Made by a program: the position numbers and the translations under genes. A stretch of 64,000 nt of DNA, taken from the NCBI GenBank assembly GCA_964570685.1, contig CAZMZC010000008.1:16805-80804 (forward strand), in the 5' to 3' direction. The stretch's first letter is position 1. Every line of letters begins with the position of its first letter. The notes below the pieces were generated by a model, which saw only the letters and a list, made by a program, of their open reading frames with translations, was not told the DNA's origin and did not search any database. Below are positions 58,620-64,000 of the stretch, piece after piece. Source of the DNA: UBA1189 sp964570685 (GTDB lineage Bacteria; Bacteroidota; Bacteroidia; Bacteroidales; Bacteroidaceae).

Positions 58620-58652
58620 CAAAGGTACTAAAAACGAGCGAAAAATATCAAA
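58620..58652 (-). promoter_or_regulatory. promoter of the YhaM-type gene
   Basis: On the minus strand TTTG (58652-58649), a 21-nt spacer, TACCTTTG (58627-58620). A similar stretch (CAAAGGTAC, then AAAAACG and CGAAAAA) is repeated near 58840-58875 without a good -33. Confidence 0.75.
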
Positions 58653-58967
58653 TTTCAACGAGAGAATGTAGAGAAAGTCTACTTTTTTATACTGAGCGCC
58701 GACGCGGTATGAAAGCGTCGGTTGCGACAACGAGAACTTTAGTTCTCCAAAGGAGCACACTTTAGTGTCAGAAATTCAACATGGTTAAACCTACTTGAAT
58801 ATTTCTCACAACGAGTGTAAGTATCTTCGTGTTTTTACCCAAAGGTACGAAAAACGTACGAAAAAAATCAAGTGTTAGTGTACAAAAACCGTTGAGATAA
58901 GTCGGGAATGCACTTACTCTTTTCGGGAAATACATTTCCTCTTTTTCCGTTTCCACGAGTCAATTCT

Positions 58968-59051
58968 TAAATCATAAGCACTGATTTAATATTCAAAGCT
59001 TGTGAATAATAAATCATAAGCTTTGATTTACTATTCAGTGCTTATGATTTA
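58968..59051. repeat. two 42-bp tandem repeats with 17-bp inverted ends
   Basis: Units 58968-59009 and 59010-59051 both begin TAAATCATAAGC, contain TGATTTA and then TATTCA. The outer 17 bp (58968-58984 and 59035-59051) are perfect inverted copies. The gap 58653-59290 has no gene; it also holds small stems at 58705-58755. Confidence 0.85.
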
Positions 59052-59294
59052 CTTTTTCTAAGGCTCCTCGCGATTTAATGGATTGAGAGAAATGAAAAAT
59101 CGGACAGGTGCTTCGGATAATAGGAGGGCACTATACAAGCAGAAGATTCTTGGATAAACCTGGTTGCGCCTCGGAACCAAAGGTCGCAGGCCGATAGGGG
59201 AAAAGCAAATGCTCAAATAAATTTTACTTCGTTGAATCTCGGCCTCGCTCAGAAGAGAAAATGCAAGTCTTTTCTTTACTTTCGCTCGTTGAGA

Positions 59295-59326
59295 TTTGCT
59301 TATTCGCTCGCCTTGTACTAATTTTG
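59295..59326 (+). promoter_or_regulatory. btuB operon promoter
   Basis: TTTG (59295-59298), 20-nt spacer, TAATTTTG (59319-59326): exact consensus. Transcription would start near 59333, right at the riboswitch. Confidence 0.85.
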
Positions 59327-59338
59327 TCACGCGTTTTG

Positions 59339-59505
59339 TTCCGAAGCTCTTTACGGGGTGTAGGATGAAAAGGGAATCGGGTGAAAGTCCTGAACAGTCC
59401 CGCTGCTGTGAGTTCATGAGAAGCGCTGTCCATTCACACTTTGCCACTGCCTTATGATGAAGGTGGGAAGGCCGGACAGCAGAACAAGTCAGAAGACCTG
59501 CAAAA
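59339..59505 (+). ncRNA. cobalamin riboswitch
   Basis: AdoCbl-type (B12 box) leader: AAGGGAATCGGGTGAAAGTC, then CAGTCCCGCTGCTGTGA, GCCACTGCC, GGGAAGGC and the 3' part AAGTCAGAAGACCTGC are all in order. It sits between the promoter and btuB and should lower btuB-btuF-btuC expression when cobalamin is high. Confidence 0.95.
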
Positions 59506-59585
59506 CGTTGAGAGACGAGATACCCGCCCCGCTCTTTCGAGGAAAGAGAGCTTGGCAATGTTGCTTATTCATACCGTTACGAAAC

Positions 59586-61598
59586 GTGAATAAAACCCTA
59601 CTAACAGCCCTTATGGGCTTATTGGCACTATCCACATCGCCTTGCAGTGCAGTCACTGAGGCCATGCAGGACTCGGTGCGCACTATCCATGAGGTGGAAG
59701 TCACCGCACGCCCGCTTCAGAAGCAGATATCGGCCAGCACACCTGTCCAACAGATGGATACCGACGAGCTCAGTGCCATTGCAGCCCATACGGCTGCCGA
59801 TGCCGTGCGCCACTTTGCCGGCACCAATGTAAAAGACTATGGTGGCATTGGCGGCCTCAAGACGGTGTCCGTGCGCGGACTTGGTGCCACCCACACGGCT
59901 GTCAGCTACGACGATGTGGTGGTGAGCAACTGTCTGGCCGGGCAGATTGATTTAGGTCGTTTTGCCTCAAGCAATTTGGGCAGTATCGCTCTTCACGTGG
60001 GACAAAGTGACAATATGCTCGCCACAGCACGTGCCCTCGCCTCGGGCAGCCTCGTCAGCATGAGCAGCCGTAAGCCCACATGGGAAGAGAGCAAACGCTA
60101 CGCCTTAGAAGCCAATCTGCAAAGCGGCTCATTCGGATTTATCGAGCCCTCGATAAATTATTTTCAGAGGCTCGGCACGCACACATCAAGCGCCATAAAT
60201 GCCAGCTTCTCCAAAGCCCATGGCCGCTACCCCTACACTTTGGTCAACGGCACGAAAGTCACCACCGAGGAGCGTATCAACACAGACATCACCCAATTCT
60301 TGGGCGAATGGAACTTCCACCACCAGTTTGTCCGTGGGGGCAAACTCGACACCAAGCTCTATGCCTACGCTTCCGAACGTGGCCTACCGGGTGCCATCAT
60401 CCTTTACAACAACAGCAGCACCGAGCGTCTAGCCGATCGCAGCCTCTTCTTCCAAGCCCGTTACACCAAATTATGGAGCCACCGCTGGCAACTGCGCGCC
60501 ATCGCCAAGTACACCTACGGATGGAACCGTTACACCGACACCAATGTCAAATATGCCGAGGGGAAACAGGTAGACGAAAATCTACAGCGCGAGTACTACG
60601 CCCAAGCCACCCTACTCTACCGCCCCACCCTTGCGTGGAGTTTCTCTTTTGCGCAAGATGGCTTCATCAACACCTTAGAGAGCAACCTACCCTCGTGCCC
60701 TTTTCCCACACGCTACACCTCGCTCACCAGCCTACAAGCCATGTACCGCAACCATTGGCTCAACGTACGCGGCATCCTTCTCGGCACCCTCATCAACGAG
60801 ATCACCAATAAAACTCAAGAACTCAAAAGCTCAACAACTCAAGAGTTCTCCCCCACCCTCAGTGCCTCGTTGCGTCCCTTTACAGAGATACCCCTCTATA
60901 TGCGTCTGATGTACAAGCACACCTTCCGTATGCCCACTTTCAACGACCTTTACTATTTTCGTAGCGGCAACAAGGACCTGCGCCCCGAACGTGCCCGCGA
61001 ATACAACTTCGGGCTCACGTGGCAGTCACCACAATGGGGGGCACTCCAATCACTTTCGTTCACCGCTGATGGCTACTTCAATGACGTCACCGACAAGATT
61101 GTAGCCTTCCCTACCACCTACGTATGGAAGATGGCCAACTATGGCCGTGTACACATCATCGGCCTTGACGCCACGCTTAATGCCCAAGTGCGTCTCCATC
61201 GCCATATAGGGTTCAATTTCAGTACCGGCTATACCCTGCAACACGCCATTGATGTTACCGACCCTACGGCACAAACCTACGGGCTGCAACTTCCCTACAC
61301 TCCCATACACAGCGGCAGTGCCCGTTCACTGCTTACCACGCCGTGGGTAGATATGGGCTACTCGGCCTTATGGTCGGGCCAACGCACCAGCATGTCCGAC
61401 CCATCGCCACGCTACCGCCTCGCTCCTTATGCCGAGCACACGATTACGCTCTCACGCACCTTCACCACACGCCATACCCTGCTCACAACTCGTATCGAAG
61501 CCATCAACTTCACCAACACACAGTACCAGATAATACAATACTATCCAATGCCAGGACAGCAATTCAGGCTAACACTCGGCGTAAAACTCAAGAAGTAA
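59586..61598 (+). CDS. btuB: TonB-dependent cobalamin receptor
   Basis: Outer-membrane receptor for vitamin B12 or related corrinoids, about 670 residues. I use the GTG start giving the signal peptide VNKTLLTALMGLLALSTSPC; the ATG at 59454 is inside the riboswitch. Plug domain: IHEVEVTARPLQKQI, KDYGGIGGLKTVSVRGLGAT. The barrel shows many strands and ends FRLTLGVKLKK. A loop segment, NKTQELKSSTTQEFS, is coded by 8-nt repeats. The riboswitch and btuF-btuC downstream make the substrate clear. Confidence 0.93.
   Translation: MNKTLLTALMGLLALSTSPCSAVTEAMQDSVRTIHEVEVTARPLQKQISASTPVQQMDTDELSAIAAHTAADAVRHFAGTNVKDYGGIGGLKTVSVRGLGATHTAVSYDDVVVSNCLAGQIDLGRFASSNLGSIALHVGQSDNMLATARALASGSLVSMSSRKPTWEESKRYALEANLQSGSFGFIEPSINYFQRLGTHTSSAINASFSKAHGRYPYTLVNGTKVTTEERINTDITQFLGEWNFHHQFVRGGKLDTKLYAYASERGLPGAIILYNNSSTERLADRSLFFQARYTKLWSHRWQLRAIAKYTYGWNRYTDTNVKYAEGKQVDENLQREYYAQATLLYRPTLAWSFSFAQDGFINTLESNLPSCPFPTRYTSLTSLQAMYRNHWLNVRGILLGTLINEITNKTQELKSSTTQEFSPTLSASLRPFTEIPLYMRLMYKHTFRMPTFNDLYYFRSGNKDLRPERAREYNFGLTWQSPQWGALQSLSFTADGYFNDVTDKIVAFPTTYVWKMANYGRVHIIGLDATLNAQVRLHRHIGFNFSTGYTLQHAIDVTDPTAQTYGLQLPYTPIHSGSARSLLTTPWVDMGYSALWSGQRTSMSDPSPRYRLAPYAEHTITLSRTFTTRHTLLTTRIEAINFTNTQYQIIQYYPMPGQQFRLTLGVKLKK
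60810..60849 (+). repeat. 8-nt repeats inside btuB
   Basis: Units AAAACTCA, AGAACTCA, AAAGCTCA, ACAACTCA, AGAGTTCT, in a loop between barrel strands. Confidence 0.88.
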
Positions 61599-61611
61599 AA
61601 GTCATACGCAA

Positions 61612-62775
61612 ATGAAAACATCCCATTATATAGTACTCACATTCATCATCGTCCTGCTCACCGCCTGCCACAGCGGCCATAAGCAGGCACCCACCGATGC
61701 CGACACACTCGAGCTGCGACACGCACAGTACCTCACCCTCATCGAGCACCCAAGCTACACTGAAGTGCAGATACGCAACCCTTGGGACGAGAGCAAGATG
61801 CTGCAACAACTCTTCTTACACTCCGAGAGTTCGAAGGATTCAGAGCACTATGAGAACTCCGAAAGATCAAACTCTCTGAAAACATCCCAACCGATAATCC
61901 ACATTCCCCACCGCGCCCTTCTCTTTACCGCCACCCACAGCAACCTCATCGAGGAACTGGGGATGCTCAATGCCATCATCGGCGTATGCGAAGCCGAGTA
62001 CATCGCCAATCCCCGCATCCGCGAAGCTTTGGCAGCAGGTAACATCTCCGACATCGGCAGTGCCATGACCCCCGACCGCGAACGTATCATCGGTCTCGAC
62101 CCCGACATCATCCTCCTCTCTCCCTACGAGAATGCCAGCACCTACGGTAACCTCGAGTCGCTGGGCATACCCATCATCCAATGTGCCGACTATATGGAGA
62201 CCTCCGCCCTTGGGCGTGCCGAGTGGATGCGTTTCTATGGCCGTCTCTTCGGCAAAGGCCGTGAAGCCGATTCGCTTTTCGCCGCTATCGAAGCCCAATA
62301 CTACGCACTGCAAGCGCTCACCGACAGTCTTCCCGAGCAGCAGCGTCCCACCGTGCTCTTCGACACCAAAAACGGCTCGGCCTGGTACGTCCCTGGAGGA
62401 CGCAGCACGATGGCTCAGCTGATTACTGATGCTGGCGGGCGCTACATCTTCAGCGACAACACCAAGAGCGGCTCTGTACCTCTCGCCTTCGAGAGTGTAC
62501 TCGAGCGGGGCGAGCAAGCCGATGTATGGCTCGTACGCTACAACAACAGCCGCCAGCGGATGACACTGCCCGACCTCGCTCAAGCCTACCATCCCTACAC
62601 ACTCTTCAGCGCCTATCGCAACGGTAAAGTCTACGGGTGTAACTCCGCCGAACTCATCTTCTACGAAGAGAGCCCCTTCCATCCCGAGCGTCTCTTGCGC
62701 GACTACATCAAGATATTGCACCCCATATTACTTCCAGACGACACACTACGCTATTTCCATAGATTAAATGATTGA
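61612..62775 (+). CDS. btuF: cobalamin ABC transporter substrate-binding lipoprotein
   Basis: Periplasmic binding protein of the BtuCD-F system; 387 residues; lipobox VLLTACHSG. The class III binding fold appears as IPHRALLFTATHSNLIEEL, VCEAEYIANPRIREAL, IGLDPDIILLSPYEN and GGRSTMAQLITDAGGRYIFS. The N-terminal about 90 residues are an extra part not found in E. coli BtuF, and include a Ser/Glu-rich segment (SESSKDSEHYENSERSNS) coded by 9-nt repeats. The gene starts 13 nt after btuB. Confidence 0.9.
   Translation: MKTSHYIVLTFIIVLLTACHSGHKQAPTDADTLELRHAQYLTLIEHPSYTEVQIRNPWDESKMLQQLFLHSESSKDSEHYENSERSNSLKTSQPIIHIPHRALLFTATHSNLIEELGMLNAIIGVCEAEYIANPRIREALAAGNISDIGSAMTPDRERIIGLDPDIILLSPYENASTYGNLESLGIPIIQCADYMETSALGRAEWMRFYGRLFGKGREADSLFAAIEAQYYALQALTDSLPEQQRPTVLFDTKNGSAWYVPGGRSTMAQLITDAGGRYIFSDNTKSGSVPLAFESVLERGEQADVWLVRYNNSRQRMTLPDLAQAYHPYTLFSAYRNGKVYGCNSAELIFYEESPFHPERLLRDYIKILHPILLPDDTLRYFHRLND
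61822..61875 (+). repeat. six 9-nt repeats inside btuF
   Basis: Units TCCGAGAGT, TCGAAGGAT, TCAGAGCAC, TATGAGAAC, TCCGAAAGA, TCAAACTCT; each adds three residues, so the frame is kept. The word is like that of the folP tail. Confidence 0.88.
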
Positions 62776-62786
62776 GAACTTTAGAT

Positions 62787-63842
62787 ATGGCCAAACGCAG
62801 CAGAATTCATAACTCCCAATTTTCAATTTTCAATTATCAATTCGTATTATGCCTTGGTGTAATACTCTGCCTTTTCCTTGCCAACCTCCTCTACGGCTCG
62901 GTACGCATTCCCGTCAGCGAGGTGCTCACTATCCTCTGCGGCGGCGAGGCCCAAAAGGCCGCGTGGGAATACATCATCCTTGAGTCGCGCCTTCCCCAAG
63001 CCCTCACGGCCCTCCTCTCGGGAGCCGCCCTCTCCGTATCGGGTCTGATGCTGCAGACCGCATTCAGCAATCCACTTGCAGGTCCCGACATCCTCGGCAT
63101 CAACTCCGGTGCAGGGCTCGGCGCTGCCATCGTGCTGCTTCTCTTCGGCGGCCTTATCCCTGCCGGCAACCTCTTCCTTGGCGGCTCACTTGCTTTAGTG
63201 GGCGCTGCTTTCGTGGGCGCTTTGCTCGTCACCCTCCTCATCCTGATATTCGCTTCCCGCCTTCGTAGCCATACGATGCTACTCATCGTGGGAATGATGA
63301 TAAGCTACATCGTGTCGTCAGCCGTATCGCTGCTCAACTTCTTCTCCACAGCCGAAGGCGTGCAATCTTACATGATGTGGGGGATGGGCAACTTCGGCGG
63401 AGTGTCACGCGCCAGCCTTCCCCTCTTCACCACGCTCATCCTCATAGGGTTGGGCATCGCCGCCAGCCTCGTCAAGCCACTCAACGCCCTGCTCCTTGGT
63501 GAGCGCTATGCCGAGAACCTAGGAGTCAACATCCGTCGTACACGCTCGCTGCTGCTCCTCTCCACGGGACTCCTCGTAGCCGTCACCACCGCCTATTGCG
63601 GGCCCATCAACTTCATCGGCCTTGCCGTACCCCACATGGCACGCCTGCTTTTAGGTACGGGCAACCACCGTTCACTGCTCCCCACCACCATGCTCTGTGG
63701 TGCCGCCATAGCCCTGCTGTGCAACCTCATCAGCACTCTTCCTGGCGACCAAGGCCTACTCCCGCTCAATGCCATCACCCCCATCATTGGCGCTCCCGTC
63801 ATCATCTACGTCATCATCAGCCGCCGCAAAAGTTTCAGTTGA
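62787..63842 (+). CDS. btuC: cobalamin/iron-type ABC transporter permease (FecCD family)
   Basis: Inner-membrane permease, about 351 residues, with 8-10 membrane segments. Family parts: ESRLPQALTALLSGAALSVS, GLMLQTAFSNPLAGPDILGI, GAGLGAAIVLLLF, GERYAENLGVNIRRTRSLLL and FIGLAVPHMARLLLGTGNHR. I start at ATG 62787 (MAKRSRIHNSQ), because 62772 is a TTG inside the btuF stop region. Before the first membrane segment the protein reads HNSQFSIFNYQF, coded by 7-nt repeats. The ATPase btuD is not in the window. Confidence 0.9.
   Translation: MAKRSRIHNSQFSIFNYQFVLCLGVILCLFLANLLYGSVRIPVSEVLTILCGGEAQKAAWEYIILESRLPQALTALLSGAALSVSGLMLQTAFSNPLAGPDILGINSGAGLGAAIVLLLFGGLIPAGNLFLGGSLALVGAAFVGALLVTLLILIFASRLRSHTMLLIVGMMISYIVSSAVSLLNFFSTAEGVQSYMMWGMGNFGGVSRASLPLFTTLILIGLGIAASLVKPLNALLLGERYAENLGVNIRRTRSLLLLSTGLLVAVTTAYCGPINFIGLAVPHMARLLLGTGNHRSLLPTTMLCGAAIALLCNLISTLPGDQGLLPLNAITPIIGAPVIIYVIISRRKSFS
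62817..62844 (+). repeat. four 7-nt repeats in the btuC 5' end
   Basis: Units CAATTTT, CAATTTT, CAATTAT, CAATTCG, the same word type as in the GH2 gene. Confidence 0.88.
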
Positions 63843-63951
63843 AGTGGTATCAAATGATAAAAGATGAGGGTGTGCATTCAGAACGCACGGCGCACCCGCA
63901 AAACCCAGTGTTTGTCTTCTTGTAGATTTTTCTTATTTCAGCCGAAATTTG

Positions 63952-63959
63952 TATCTTTG
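63952..63959 (+). promoter_or_regulatory. promoter -7 box for the last gene
   Basis: TATCTTTG, 21 nt before an ATG. There is a T-run but no TTTG at the -33 position. Confidence 0.5.
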
Positions 63960-63980
63960 TTGAGTTAATCCTACTAGCTA

Positions 63981-64000
63981 ATGAGCGAGAATGCCTATTT
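63981..64000 (+). CDS. start of a gene cut by the right edge
   Basis: An ATG follows the -7 box and gives MSENAY before the window ends. Too short to identify. Confidence 0.4.

Noticed and set aside
58768..58956. Small minus-strand gene of 62 codons
   Set aside because: No domain, no signal peptide and no consensus promoter with both boxes; probably chance in the repeat-rich gap.
59058..59558. Minus-strand frame of 166 codons over the riboswitch
   Set aside because: It runs antisense to the promoter and riboswitch and has no recognisable sequence.

Overview
The window looks like a piece of a Bacteroidota chromosome, order Bacteroidales. It carries SpII lipoproteins, a TonB-dependent receptor, a C10 peptidase, a HU-related protein and a DUF3987 protein, all common in that group. 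Genes start without strong Shine-Dalgarno sequences. Promoters fit the Bacteroidota consensus TTTG - 19 to 21 nt - TAnnTTTG; eight or nine copies with both boxes are visible. Core genes are fairly GC-rich, intergenic and accessory parts much less so. I cannot settle the genus (Prevotellaceae or Bacteroidaceae are likely).

Layout. 1-5.2 kb: a cut-off hypothetical gene, pgk, nth, then parA-parB-DUF5683. 5.2-20.7 kb: an accessory island. It holds two thioredoxin-like lipoproteins, a DUF4143 ATPase, a broken RhuM-type gene, an ECF sigma/anti-sigma/secreted-protein operon, a small unknown gene, a C10 peptidase with a lipoprotein between direct repeats, a HU-related protein, a DUF3987 ATPase and a GH140-like hydrolase. 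20.8-27.2 kb: mltD, relA/spoT and a GH2 gene. I recall mltD and relA/spoT usually following parAB-DUF5683 in this order, so the island seems to split a conserved neighbourhood. 27.2-34.3 kb: a TetR-controlled RND efflux operon. 34.3-42.7 kb: housekeeping genes (DUF2027/Smr, NUDIX, queA, an outer-membrane protein, groES-groEL, cdaA, folP). 43.1-46.2 kb: murF followed by a HprK-like ATPase, a S24/S26 peptidase and a PqqD-like protein, a trio resembling peptide-maturation genes with no visible substrate. 46.3-50.2 kb: a phosphate transporter with a C-terminal helical domain, and a NhaC antiporter. 50.2-54.8 kb: pectate lyase, GH105 and GH16. 54.9-58.6 kb: DUF349 protein, an acyl carrier protein and a YhaM/CyuA-type enzyme. 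59.3-63.9 kb: a cobalamin riboswitch and btuB-btuF-btuC.

The most unusual feature is repeat structure. At least ten short arrays of degenerate 7-, 8-, 9- or 10-nt units, mostly 28-54 nt long and each with its own word, sit at gene ends or inside genes (GH2, folP, btuB, btuF, btuC). A palindromic GC-rich repeat is found between genes and also in frame inside the DUF2027 gene. Longer arrays with 22-nt units lie in the HU-related leader and in the RND operon, a 42-nt pair lies upstream of btuB, and a 158-bp nested palindrome lies upstream of murF. The other main candidate for a new system is the HprK-like/S24/PqqD trio.
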